From the NCBI GenBank assembly GCA_013289855.1, contig JABCZD010000004.1, forward strand, positions 372,001 through 436,000: 64,000 nt of DNA, in the 5' to 3' direction. Positions within the stretch are counted from its first letter, which is position 1. The number at the start of each line of letters is the position of its first letter. Made by a program: the position numbers and the translations under genes. This DNA is from Acidobacteriota bacterium (GTDB taxonomy: Bacteria; Acidobacteriota; Terriglobia; Acidiferrales; UBA7541). The notes beneath the pieces were generated by a model that was not told the DNA's origin, ran no database searches, and saw only the letters and a program-made list of their open reading frames with translations. Shown piece by piece: positions 52,711 through 61,202 of the stretch.

Positions 52711-53612
52711 GCACGGATAGCAAATTCGCGCCGCGCTCTCTCACCGCTTCGGAGTATGTCCGCGAACTGTTCGGGCCTGAGGATAATGCCGCAATCCTTC
52801 TGCGGAATCGCTCGACAGGCCACACGAGTCAATCCATCGCCAAGGCCGAAACCATTGCGAGTCCCGACTTTCAATCCTGGCTCGCGGCTCAGAGTGCCAG
52901 TGGTTCCGATGTGTTCGTGGGAATGAATCCGATTAAAGACGGCGCCCACAGCCGGACCAAGGGAGATATTGCGGATATCCGCCACGTCTATCTCGACCTC
53001 GACCGAAAGGGCGACGAAGCCCTCCAAGGGATCCGGAACTCAACCGACGTGCCACCGCCAAATTTCGTCCTCGACACTTCTCCCGGCAAGCACCAGGTCG
53101 TATGGAAAGTGAGCGGATTCAGTCAGGATGAAGCGGAATCTCTTCTTCACGGCCTCGCCAACAAATTCGGAGGTGATCTGGCGGCGACGGACTCGACGCG
53201 CGTGCTGCGCTTACCGGGATTCGCCAACCACAAACTTCCCGAGGAGTTCATCGTTCAGGCGCACCAAGAGAGCAATGCGGTATACACGCTCCGCGATTTC
53301 ACGATTGACGACGACTCGCCCGAAGCGCCTCGCCACTTTGGGGAGGCTCAAGAGCGCAGACGGACGGTACCGGGCGACCATAAAAGCCAATCCGAATACG
53401 ATTGGGCGTACGCCAAGCGCGCGCTCGCCCGCGGCGACGACCCCGAAGTAGTCATCCAGCGCATTGCCGACTATCGCGCGGAAGATAAGGCCGATCCACA
53501 TTATTACGCTCGGCACACGGTGACCAAGGCTCAGTCAGAGTTGCAAAAGAAAACCGCTTCCCCCCGAACGGAAGACAGCAGGTCGGTGAACGACTCCAGA
53601 GGGACACCATGA
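52707..53612 (+). CDS. RepB-like DNA primase domain protein, 301 aa
   Basis: Residues about 60-195 match the RepB/PriCT-type primase layout: Y-L-D-L-D-R-K-G, N-F-V-L-D-T-S-P-G-K-H-Q-V-V-W-K-V, L-A-N-K-F-G-G-D, then D-S-T-R-V-L-R-L-P-G-F-A-N-H-K. The conserved D-x-D acids and the G-K-H-Q loop are present. The C-terminal 90 residues are basic, with A-L-A-R-G-D-D-P-E. It probably primes the complementary strand after conjugative transfer or on the excised circle. ATG 52707 overlaps the VirB11 stop. Confidence 0.85.
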   Translation: MSTDSKFAPRSLTASEYVRELFGPEDNAAILLRNRSTGHTSQSIAKAETIASPDFQSWLAAQSASGSDVFVGMNPIKDGAHSRTKGDIADIRHVYLDLDRKGDEALQGIRNSTDVPPPNFVLDTSPGKHQVVWKVSGFSQDEAESLLHGLANKFGGDLAATDSTRVLRLPGFANHKLPEEFIVQAHQESNAVYTLRDFTIDDDSPEAPRHFGEAQERRRTVPGDHKSQSEYDWAYAKRALARGDDPEVVIQRIADYRAEDKADPHYYARHTVTKAQSELQKKTASPRTEDSRSVNDSRGTP

Positions 53613-53845
53613 AGAAAAATAGCTTAGTCGAGATGAAAATCCAGACACCTACAGACGGCGAAGAGCACCCCTGGACAGTGCCAGAAGCTGCCAATTTTCT
53701 TGGAGTGAGCGCGCAAACTGTGTATCTTTGGGTCGAGCGGAAGCAGATTCCCCATCTCCGCGTAATGGGTCGCAACATCCGGTTCCTCAAATCGGATCTC
53801 GAAACATTTCGCGCGTCCTTCAAACAGGAGATGGAGAATGCCTAG
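53609..53845 (+). CDS. Excisionase-like helix-turn-helix protein, 78 aa
   Basis: A MerR/excisionase-type HTH_17 domain fills residues 20-70 (W-T-V-P-E-A-A-N-F-L-G-V-S-A-Q-T-V-Y-L-W-V, then R-F-L-K-S-D-L-E). Small size and the eight-base overlap with the integrase start suggest the recombination directionality factor (Xis). ATG 53609 overlaps the primase stop (ATGA). Confidence 0.82.
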   Translation: MKKNSLVEMKIQTPTDGEEHPWTVPEAANFLGVSAQTVYLWVERKQIPHLRVMGRNIRFLKSDLETFRASFKQEMENA

Positions 53846-55007
53846 AGCACGCAAGTACGACGGCGTTGTCTATCGGCGGGCTGGCACCGAAATCTGGTGG
53901 ATTCGCTATCGGGATCGCAAGGGCTTTGCCCGAAGAGAATCCAGCTTGACCGCCGATTGGGACGACGCAAACAAGAAGTTGCGAGAAAGACTTCAGGCGA
54001 GAGACGACAATCTCCTTGAAGTCATAAGAAAGGGCGAAACCTTGGCTTACGGACAATGGGCGGATTTCTTCTTGGAGAACTATTCCAAGCCGCCCGTGCG
54101 CGCTGAGAAAACGCATGAAGCGAACAAGCGGTGCACCAAACACCTCAAGGCTGCTTTTGCTATGAGCCGATTGGTGGATATCACCGCGGATTCGATTGAA
54201 ATGTATCTTCGTGATCGTCTTCGACAGCGAGTTCGCGTCAAGGTGACGCTCGGTTACAAACAACTAGGGGCAATCAAGGCCACCACGATACATCAGGAGT
54301 TCAGAGTTCTCCGGCGTATGCTCAACGTGGCGGTCCGCAAGAAACTCCTAGCAGCGAATCCGTGTTCAGGCGTTGAATTCCCGGTTGCCGTGAAAGGGTT
54401 GTTCAGACCTCACTACGTCGCATGGTCTGAGCAACTAAAGATCGAATCCCATGGTCCGCAGCACTTGCGGAACATCGTTCGCATTATCACGGAGACCGGA
54501 TTGCGGATCTACAAGGAACTGACTCCCATGAGGAAGGACCAAGTGGACCTGCACAACGCGGTCGTCTGGATACCGGATTCAAAGACACCGAATGGTATTG
54601 CCGAGGTTCCTCTCACTTCACTTGCCATCGAAGCGTTCAAGAGTCAGATGGCACTTTCGGGTGAAGGACCGTTTCTGTTTCCGAGCAATCGGAATCCGAG
54701 CGGACACCAAACGGCACTCAAGACTGTTTGGCAAAAAACTCTTCGACGGGCAAAGGTTCCCTACTTTCGGATTTATGATCTTCGTTCCACTTATGCCACA
54801 CGGCTGAGTGCCGGAGGCGTAGCCGATGAATGGGTAACCCAGATGCTCCGCCAGAGCGATGCGCAAGTCTTCAAGAAGTATTCGCAAATGAAGTTGCAGA
54901 TGAAGCGCGAAGCACTGGTAAAGCTCAATCGTCGAGCCAACGAAATGGCACCGGTAGCCGCTGACACCCTGATGGCGGCTCCAACGTGCACAGTCACGGT
55001 GCAATAA
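53838..55007 (+). CDS. int: Tyrosine recombinase / ICE integrase, 389 aa
   Basis: An N-terminal arm-binding segment (residues 1-60), core-binding SAM-like domain (about 70-190) and catalytic domain are present. Catalytic residues visible: Arg223 in T-G-L-R-I, Arg316 in I-Y-D-L-R-S-T-Y-A-T and the nucleophile Tyr348 in F-K-K-Y. The first His of the H-x-x-R box is Tyr313 and the His/Trp after it is not conserved, as in a group of recombinases I associate with Acidobacteriota. It overlaps the excisionase-like gene and points toward tRNA-Pro, 102 bases away, the probable integration target. Confidence 0.93.
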   Translation: MPRARKYDGVVYRRAGTEIWWIRYRDRKGFARRESSLTADWDDANKKLRERLQARDDNLLEVIRKGETLAYGQWADFFLENYSKPPVRAEKTHEANKRCTKHLKAAFAMSRLVDITADSIEMYLRDRLRQRVRVKVTLGYKQLGAIKATTIHQEFRVLRRMLNVAVRKKLLAANPCSGVEFPVAVKGLFRPHYVAWSEQLKIESHGPQHLRNIVRIITETGLRIYKELTPMRKDQVDLHNAVVWIPDSKTPNGIAEVPLTSLAIEAFKSQMALSGEGPFLFPSNRNPSGHQTALKTVWQKTLRRAKVPYFRIYDLRSTYATRLSAGGVADEWVTQMLRQSDAQVFKKYSQMKLQMKREALVKLNRRANEMAPVAADTLMAAPTCTVTVQ

Positions 55008-55036
55008 CCTCATTCGTGCACAGTTCGTGCACAGTC
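54985..55036 (+). repeat. Three direct repeats at the integrase end (possible Int/Xis sites)
   Basis: CGTGCACAGTC (54985-54995), CGTGCACAGTT (55015-55025) and CGTGCACAGTC (55026-55036) repeat within 52 bases, the first inside the integrase coding end, the last two abutting. Their place between int and the tRNA suits accessory-site binding by Int or Xis. Confidence 0.5.
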
Positions 55037-55108
55037 GGGGGTAAAAATGATGGAGCGGACTAGGAGTAAAGTTGGGAAGTGCTTTAGAATGAATAAAGCA
55101 GTCACTGT

Positions 55109-55185
55109 CGGGGCGTAGCGCAGCCTGGTAGCGCGCCTGCCTTGGGCGCAGGAGGCCCCCGGTTCAAATCCGGGCGCCCCGACCA
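55109..55185 (+). tRNA. tRNA-Pro (anticodon TGG)
   Basis: A complete cloverleaf: acceptor CGGGGCG (55109-55115) pairs with CGCCCCG (55175-55181), the anticodon stem CCTGC/GCAGG encloses loop CTTGGGC, the T-arm has GGTTCAAATCC, and CCA is encoded at 55183-55185. The anticodon TGG reads proline codons. It is intact and adjoins the ICE integrase on its 5' side. Confidence 0.97.
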
Positions 55186-55205
55186 TTTCACTTTTCAAAT
55201 TCTGA

Positions 55206-57524
55206 CTACCGCGTAAAGTGATAGGTCCAGCTTACGGTGATGTAAGACTTCAAGGGCACTCCGACCACGCGCTCGATGGGAATTGGAAAGGTTGGATCCG
55301 TCGGGTAAGCGAATACCTCGGTAGTCTGTCCGGTGTATCCGCTGGCGATTAAGAACTCAGTCCCAAGGGACATGCGACCTTCAAGAAACGGTCTGATCAG
55401 TGCGCCGCGAAACTCTGGAACGGCAACGCCCACAAAACCATCTCCGAGCGGCTTGGCACGTACATATTCGAACTCACACCTTCCGTGAAGACCGAACGGC
55501 AGGCGATTTGCTGTCGCGACGGTGTCCCATATGAAACGTGGCGCCTCCGGCGTGGGAGCCCCGGTTTGAAGATCTCTGGCATCCGCCTGCGCATATGAAA
55601 TCGAAACCGAGCCTTGGGAAAAACTCCTTTGCAGCGATAGCACGAGCACGCGGTTGCGGGACGGTCCTTCGTCCTCTTGCAGACCGGTATCCGGATCGAT
55701 CTTGGCGAGCTCCTGAGAGTTGGTGACGTGTTTCAGCGTCGCTTTAAAGTCGAACTGTTTCACGCTCTTCGCAAGAACCAGCTGGTAAAGCCGAGAAGTC
55801 GCCAAAAGAGTTGGAGCAGTCGTTCCGGTACCAATACGCGGGTCTTCCGTATGAAAGGCTTCGCCGTAGCTGAACGAAATGATTGGCAGAAATAACTTTT
55901 GCGGCGGCATAACCGTGAGCGTGGCCTTGGGCAGGGTTAGCCCTTCTAGATTGTTGGATGAATGGGCTGGGTCGATGTTGTCTTCGTTATCCAGACGCAC
56001 CTCTTCGCGGCGCAATCCGACGTCATAGTGAAGATACTTGCTGAGCGTTCCGTCCAGCGAGGCGTATGGTTCAACGAACGAGAGCGTCAAGTTATTGCTG
56101 GTGACCGGCTGGAATTCGCCTTCGGCATTCGCTACTTTCAAGTCTAAATCCCTGGGCGCATCCCGCCTTAAATCGACGCCCGCCAGAATCGAAAGCCACG
56201 GCTCGATCTGCTGCGTGTAAAGCGGACCTCCTCCGAATATGGTGCGGGTTTCGCTCTGCTGGATGAGCCCGCCGACGACCGAAAAAGGCGGGTCTTCCGA
56301 GTACTGCGGACCAAAATTGGAGCGAAGGGTTAACGCGTACTCACGAAAAAAGCCGGAGAGAGTCAGTTGCTGCTGGTCACTGATCCTCCACGTATCACTG
56401 GCCACGAAGATCGCCGTATTCGTGCGATCAAACTGCCGCCCATCCACGGTGTCCTCAACCACCGGCATGTTGATGGGAATCAATCCGGGGATATCCGAAA
56501 CTCCGTAGTAGCCGACGCCAAATAAGGTAAGCACATTCCGGCCCATATTAAACTGCCGGAAGGCGTTCACTTTGTATTGTTGGCGATGCTCGAGCCGTGC
56601 CAGGTAGCCATTACCGTAAGCCGCTTCGACCGCCACGAAGGCGTTGGTTGCAGGATTTTTGGGGCTCCAACCCGCCACTAGATCGATGTCGCGATAGTCC
56701 CCGGTGAGCTCCACAAAGCTATTCAGCCGAACGCGCGGTACATACGTAGCGGCCAGATCGACGGAATTGTTTCCCTCTCGCACGTTAAACGCGCCTCCGT
56801 CAATTCCCACCGCTTCAATCATCGGAGCGATCAGAAAATTGGGATCGGCGTATCCGTTGCCATGGGCGTTGGCGGGAAGATTATTGGGATAGAGAAAATC
56901 TCCAATCTGGTAGAACTGAGCGATGGGTTCGCCGTGATCGCCCGCAACACCGGGAGCGAAATATTGTGGCGCCTTGATTCCTCCAGACGCTGTTTCGATA
57001 GGGTCACCCGGAATGGAGATCGGTGCGCCCGGTCTTCCGGGATTCGCATCCAGCACCTGATCGTGAATCACAACTCGTTCCGAGGGATCCGGGGTGAGAG
57101 CAGAGGGGGCCGAAGCGCCAACGACGGTTACGGCCTGTCGCACCGAAGCAATCTGGACGAATTGCAGATTCAAGCTTGCCTGTTGTCCCTCGGAAAGGGA
57201 GACGCTGACGGTGACTGGCGCGAAGGAGGAAATTTCCGCGGTTACTTGGTACTGCCCGGGATCGAGATCGATCCACCGAGCATGGCCATTCTGATCGCTT
57301 ATCGCGTCTCGAACCGCAACTCCCGCGGCACTCACAAGCGTCAGCCTAACGCTCGCTACCGCACCACCTTCCGGATCGAGGGTGTTTACTGACAGATTCG
57401 CCAAACGCGGACCAGCCAAGACGCCACCGCAACAACATAGTAGCAAGCAGACGAACGAGATGACCCTTGTTACCAGCGCAGGGGTGACCAGGGCAGGAGT
57501 TTTGTCATGCAGCAAAAATGGCAT
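55206..57524 (-). CDS. TonB-dependent receptor, 772 aa
   Basis: A signal peptide near 15-38 is followed by a carboxypeptidase-regulatory/PEGA-like beta-sandwich (about 42-125), a plug region around 150-265 (F-L-Y-P-N-N-L-P, G-I-D-G-G-A-F-N) and a barrel to the C-terminus. The last residues (W-T-Y-H-F-T-R) end in Arg rather than Phe, and no TonB box was seen. It reads toward the tRNA and stops 21 bases from its 3' end. It appears to be a chromosomal outer-membrane receptor outside the ICE; substrate unknown. Confidence 0.85.
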   Translation of the reverse strand: MPFLLHDKTPALVTPALVTRVISFVCLLLCCCGGVLAGPRLANLSVNTLDPEGGAVASVRLTLVSAAGVAVRDAISDQNGHARWIDLDPGQYQVTAEISSFAPVTVSVSLSEGQQASLNLQFVQIASVRQAVTVVGASAPSALTPDPSERVVIHDQVLDANPGRPGAPISIPGDPIETASGGIKAPQYFAPGVAGDHGEPIAQFYQIGDFLYPNNLPANAHGNGYADPNFLIAPMIEAVGIDGGAFNVREGNNSVDLAATYVPRVRLNSFVELTGDYRDIDLVAGWSPKNPATNAFVAVEAAYGNGYLARLEHRQQYKVNAFRQFNMGRNVLTLFGVGYYGVSDIPGLIPINMPVVEDTVDGRQFDRTNTAIFVASDTWRISDQQQLTLSGFFREYALTLRSNFGPQYSEDPPFSVVGGLIQQSETRTIFGGGPLYTQQIEPWLSILAGVDLRRDAPRDLDLKVANAEGEFQPVTSNNLTLSFVEPYASLDGTLSKYLHYDVGLRREEVRLDNEDNIDPAHSSNNLEGLTLPKATLTVMPPQKLFLPIISFSYGEAFHTEDPRIGTGTTAPTLLATSRLYQLVLAKSVKQFDFKATLKHVTNSQELAKIDPDTGLQEDEGPSRNRVLVLSLQRSFSQGSVSISYAQADARDLQTGAPTPEAPRFIWDTVATANRLPFGLHGRCEFEYVRAKPLGDGFVGVAVPEFRGALIRPFLEGRMSLGTEFLIASGYTGQTTEVFAYPTDPTFPIPIERVVGVPLKSYITVSWTYHFTR

Positions 57525-57613
57525 TAGCTCGCGCCAGTATCAGCGATGCAAAACACGGACAGCTGGTAATTACAGTACGATGGAAAACCTGAAATAGATG
57601 CTGTGCGGGACAG

Positions 57614-58444
57614 TTACAAATACTTAACCAGCACCACCTCGTTGCGCGCTTCGTTGTAAACCAATTCGTCGATCATCTGCTGCGTCATCATGATTCCCAA
57701 GCCGCCGGGGCGCAGGCCCTTGGCTTCTCGGGCTTTGGTGTGGGCGAGCGGATCGTCTTCCGGATTGTTCACGGCGGCGTGCGCCAGCTCTTCCATGCGA
57801 AAGCCGGGGCCGGGATCGTCAATGCGATACATCAACATGCGCTTGGTGCGAATAAACGATATGCGTACTTTGAGATTTGGATCGAGGCGCCCGCCCCACT
57901 CCACGGCGTTGTTCAACAATTCGCGAAACGCGAAGCCCACGCTTTCACGCAACTCGGCGGGCAAATCCGATTCGAGACGCACCAGGAAACTTTGCACGCG
58001 GCTGACCACCGAGCGGTCGCAAGGCACCAGCAGCTCCACCCAATGCGGCTGCGCGGAGAGCACTTCAATCGCCGGGCATTCCGGCACCGCGGCCAAAGCG
58101 TCGCGTACCAATTCCAGCAGCATCTGCGCCTCGACGGGCTTGGCGATGAACTGGTACACCCTCCCGCGCAGCGCTCCCAGCAACGTCTCCGGAGTTTGAT
58201 CCGAAGTCATGATCACAATTTTTGGAATCTGCGGTTCTTTCTGCAGGCGATTGAGCAGGTCCAACCCGCTCATGCGCGGCATCCATACATCAAGCAGCAG
58301 CAGATCGAACTTATGTTTTTTCAGGGCCTTTAACGCCGCCTGCCCATCGTTGACGGTGGTGACGGTGTAATCATTGGCCTTCAGAACGCCGCTGAGCATC
58401 TCGCGCGTGGTGGCATCGTCATCACAAATCAAGATATTGGGCAT
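57614..58444 (-). CDS. Response regulator fused to HATPase (anti-sigma-type) domain, 276 aa
   Basis: Residues 1-118 are a receiver domain (I-L-I-C-D-D-D, phospho-Asp in L-L-L-L-D-V-W-M-P, K at I-A-K-P). Residues 140-276 resemble a HATPase_c/SpoIIAB-type ATP-binding domain (F-R-E-L-L-N-N-A-V-E-W-G-G, D-D-P-G-P-G-F, G-G-L-G-I-M-M). Such a fusion can control a partner-switching regulator. I use ATG 58444 because receiver domains begin M-P-x-I; GTG 58477 is possible. It follows the hybrid kinase gene by 46 bases. Confidence 0.82.
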   Translation of the reverse strand: MPNILICDDDATTREMLSGVLKANDYTVTTVNDGQAALKALKKHKFDLLLLDVWMPRMSGLDLLNRLQKEPQIPKIVIMTSDQTPETLLGALRGRVYQFIAKPVEAQMLLELVRDALAAVPECPAIEVLSAQPHWVELLVPCDRSVVSRVQSFLVRLESDLPAELRESVGFAFRELLNNAVEWGGRLDPNLKVRISFIRTKRMLMYRIDDPGPGFRMEELAHAAVNNPEDDPLAHTKAREAKGLRPGGLGIMMTQQMIDELVYNEARNEVVLVKYL

Positions 58445-58490
58445 GGGCTGTTTCGAAAGCGACTCTCCAACGAGCACCCCGTGGCAGACG

Positions 58491-60698
58491 CTAACGCTTA
58501 ACGCGTTTCTGCCGGCGCCGCACGCCCGCCTTGCCCTTGCCGGATGGTGACCCCGTTCGACTTGCTTCCCTTGTGTATCCTCTCAGTTTTTTCTCTAAAA
58601 TGACAATCTGTTCTTCAAGCTGCTTCAGCCGTTCCGCCGCGCCAGAAATCTGGTTCTGACGGCCCATGTCCTGAAGCTCCTCAGCGAACTGCCGAGCCTC
58701 TGCCGCGCCAAAAATACTCACCGAGCCTTTGAGTGCGTGCGCCGTGGCCGCGAGTGCCGAAGCATCTTTGCGTGCCAGCGCCTGACGCAGCAGCGCCATT
58801 TTTTTCGGATAGTCCTTCAGGAAAATCTTGATCATGCGCTTTAGCAGACTCGCGTCGCCGCCCACGCGCTGCAGCAACCCCGCGGCGTCATCGCCGGCCG
58901 CGTCACCGGCTGCCTGGGGCACTGAAGGCACCTTGGCCGAATCCGGCGCCGGAAATGCCAAGCGCGCCATCGCCTTGTTCAGATCCTCGAAATGAAAGGG
59001 TTTGCTGAGGCAGGCGTCCATTCCAGCCTGTAGAAGCCGGCGTTGGTCGGCATCCGTATTATTTCCGCTGAGCGACAGCAGGAACTGGTGCTTGCCGCTT
59101 ACCTTCTCTGCGGCGCGAATGCGCCGGGCGGTTTCCACTCCGTTCAATCCGGGCATCTCGTCGTCCAGCAGCACCACATCGAACCGCCGACCAGAAAGCA
59201 CGCGCAACGCGTCCTGTCCGTTATTGACGGTCACCACTTTATGACCCAGCCGCGTCAGCAACAATTCCGTCAGCTCGCGAATCGCGGAATCGTCGTCCGC
59301 CAGCAATACCTCTAGAGCCGCCGAGGGAATCGCCTGCCGGAGTTCGGCGCCCCCTGGCTCGATCTCTTTCGAACTGCTATCCATCCCGCGCACCCGTGCG
59401 CCCATTCCGCCCGTTGCTTGGGCTGTGTCCCTTACTTTCGTCGCGCCCGTAACGTTCATCGCGCTCGTCGCATCCGTCACGTTCGTTGCATTCGTCGCGT
59501 CCGTCGCCAGTTCCGATCCCTCGCGCGTTGCTACGTCACGTTTCAAACTTTCACCATCGCGCTTCACGATGCTCTGTTCCTTGCCGACCAATAAGCGAAA
59601 CCAAAAACGCGCTCCTCTGGGGACCACCGCTTCGCATCCGATCGTGCCGCCCCAGCGCTCCACGGTAATACGGCAGAAATATAATCCCAATCCAGCTTTT
59701 CCGCCGCCTTCCTTGCCTTTCGCAAAGAGCTTGAATGCCTCCGCCGGCTGAAAATCCTTTGGGAAGCCCGGGCCTTGATCCTCGACATAGACTTTCAGAA
59801 ACCGCCCCTCTTCCTCGATGCCAATGGTGACCACCGAGCCGGACGGCGCGTAGCGCAGCGCATTCTCCACCAGGTTGGAGAAAATTCTTTTTAGCCGTGT
59901 GTATTCACCGATCACCGGCCATCCAGACCGGCTGCGCAGCCGCGGATCAAGCCATAGCGTTATGCCTTTGGCTTCAAACGTCGGCGCGAACGCAGTTACC
60001 GTCTCGCGCGCGCACGTCAGCACATTTGGCAATGCTGCTGTTCCGCCGCCGGGTTCGATACCCTCCTGCAAATCGGCGGAAAAAGCTTTAAGCACTTCGC
60101 GAATCATCTCCTCCTGTTGTTCGGATTGTTGCATCCCCACTCCCACCAGCTGTTTGATGCGTGGCGAGCCCTCTTCCAAGCCGAGAATCTCGAAACAGCC
60201 GCGCATCGCGGTGAGTGGTTGCGAAAGATCGTGAATGATGCAGTGCAATAATATTTCCTTTTTCTGTACTTCCTTGCGCAGACGCTCGTGCACCAGGAGG
60301 CCATCCCGCGCGGTCTGCAGCACGCGAGTTCGTTCCGCAAAGGCCTCTGGTTGACTTTGTATTGAGAGCACGCGCTTATCGCCAATCCTCAGCGCCAGCG
60401 CTGCCAGCGGAATTTCGCAAAACGCTCCCAGTTCTTCGCGGCTGCGCTCGATCCAGTCTCCCGAAGGCAATGCTCCGGAGGCTCGCGACTCCCAAAACGC
60501 TTCCGCGTCGGTTAGAAATCCTTCCAGGAATGGCGAATCGTCGCCCAGCCGCAAAGTTTTTTTCTCTGTCTCCGGCAAACGCCAAATCTCTGCAAACCAC
60601 TTGGGCGGCTCGGCCAGCAGACAAAACTCCCCGCCACCAAGGTGTTCGCACAAGGCGTAACCCTGTTGCTGCAGAAATTCCTGGAGCGCTTGAGACAT
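58491..60698 (-). CDS. Hybrid histidine kinase with receiver and Hpt domains, 735 aa
   Basis: Order: unassigned N-terminal sensor region (1-150), HisKA with I-I-H-D-L-S-Q-P-L (phospho-His), HATPase with N-L-V-E-N-A-L-R-Y and D-Q-G-P-G-F, a Thr/Asn-rich repetitive linker (about 395-450, A-T-N-A-T-N-V-T-D pattern), receiver domain (L-L-A-D-D-D, L-L-D-D-E-M-P, S-K-P-F) and Hpt domain (T-A-H-A-L-K-G-S-V). No transmembrane helix. It phosphorylates itself and probably relays to the response regulator encoded next. Confidence 0.9.
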   Translation of the reverse strand: MSQALQEFLQQQGYALCEHLGGGEFCLLAEPPKWFAEIWRLPETEKKTLRLGDDSPFLEGFLTDAEAFWESRASGALPSGDWIERSREELGAFCEIPLAALALRIGDKRVLSIQSQPEAFAERTRVLQTARDGLLVHERLRKEVQKKEILLHCIIHDLSQPLTAMRGCFEILGLEEGSPRIKQLVGVGMQQSEQQEEMIREVLKAFSADLQEGIEPGGGTAALPNVLTCARETVTAFAPTFEAKGITLWLDPRLRSRSGWPVIGEYTRLKRIFSNLVENALRYAPSGSVVTIGIEEEGRFLKVYVEDQGPGFPKDFQPAEAFKLFAKGKEGGGKAGLGLYFCRITVERWGGTIGCEAVVPRGARFWFRLLVGKEQSIVKRDGESLKRDVATREGSELATDATNATNVTDATSAMNVTGATKVRDTAQATGGMGARVRGMDSSSKEIEPGGAELRQAIPSAALEVLLADDDSAIRELTELLLTRLGHKVVTVNNGQDALRVLSGRRFDVVLLDDEMPGLNGVETARRIRAAEKVSGKHQFLLSLSGNNTDADQRRLLQAGMDACLSKPFHFEDLNKAMARLAFPAPDSAKVPSVPQAAGDAAGDDAAGLLQRVGGDASLLKRMIKIFLKDYPKKMALLRQALARKDASALAATAHALKGSVSIFGAAEARQFAEELQDMGRQNQISGAAERLKQLEEQIVILEKKLRGYTREASRTGSPSGKGKAGVRRRQKRVKR

Positions 60699-60700
60699 GG

Positions 60701-61195
60701 TCAGAGCAGCATCTTCGCGGTCAATTTGCTGAAAGCTTTCTCAACGCCTTCACCGGTCTTGGCGCTGGTGTGAAAAATGTCCCATCCGCGCGCCACCAAC
60801 CCTTCTTGCCACGCGGGTTCCATCTCCCACTCGGAGCGGCGATCGCTTTTATTGATCAGGAGGACAAACGGCTTCGCGCCGAGCTCCTGCCGCATTTCCT
60901 GTTCCAGCGCTTCGGCTTTCGCCAGCGTTGCGGCGCGCGTGCCGTCAGCCACTAGCAAATAGCCGAAAGCTCCGCGCAAATAGGTCCAGCGCATTTTCTG
61001 AAACTCATCATCGCCGGCTAAGTCCCACAACACCACCTTCACTTCATTTTCTCTCGCCTGGACGATCTTGTTATCTATTTTTACGCCCACGGTCGTTAGG
61101 TAGGTATCCGAGAAAATGCCTCCAACGTAGCGGCGCACCAGGCTGGTTTTTCCCACCGCAAAGGAGCCGAGCATGCAGACTTTTTTGAGCAGCAT
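60701..61195 (-). CDS. Ras/Rab-like small GTPase, 164 aa
   Basis: The GTPase motifs are present: G1 G10-S-F-A-V-G-K-T-S, a switch I Thr (T-T-V-G), G3 D-L-A-G-D-D-E, and G4 N-K-S-D. The size and order match bacterial Rab-like/Roc-like GTPases. ATG 61195 is used because the G1 strand begins there. It is encoded seven bases after the OmpA/BON protein and two bases before the hybrid kinase, so all are one operon, probably a signalling or motility-like switch. Confidence 0.9.
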   Translation of the reverse strand: MLLKKVCMLGSFAVGKTSLVRRYVGGIFSDTYLTTVGVKIDNKIVQARENEVKVVLWDLAGDDEFQKMRWTYLRGAFGYLLVADGTRAATLAKAEALEQEMRQELGAKPFVLLINKSDRRSEWEMEPAWQEGLVARGWDIFHTSAKTGEGVEKAFSKLTAKMLL

Positions 61196-61202
61196 GGCAG
61201 GG

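Larger units (their letters stand above)
1..55185. mobile_element. Integrative and conjugative element (partial; left end outside window)
   Basis: The span ends at a tyrosine integrase (53838-55007) beside tRNA-Pro (55109-55185). It contains a complete P-type conjugation apparatus, a coupling protein, a RepB-like primase, an excisionase-like protein, ParA and ParB proteins, a polymerase/ligase/SSB replication module and several XRE regulators, all usual ICE functions. I found no second copy of the tRNA 3' end elsewhere in the window, so the left attachment site is probably beyond position 1, or the true left border lies inside the window and was not recognisable. That the accessory blocks (1-7806) and the lasso locus (18753-30918) belong to the same element is inferred from their being flanked by ICE modules. 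Confidence 0.6.
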
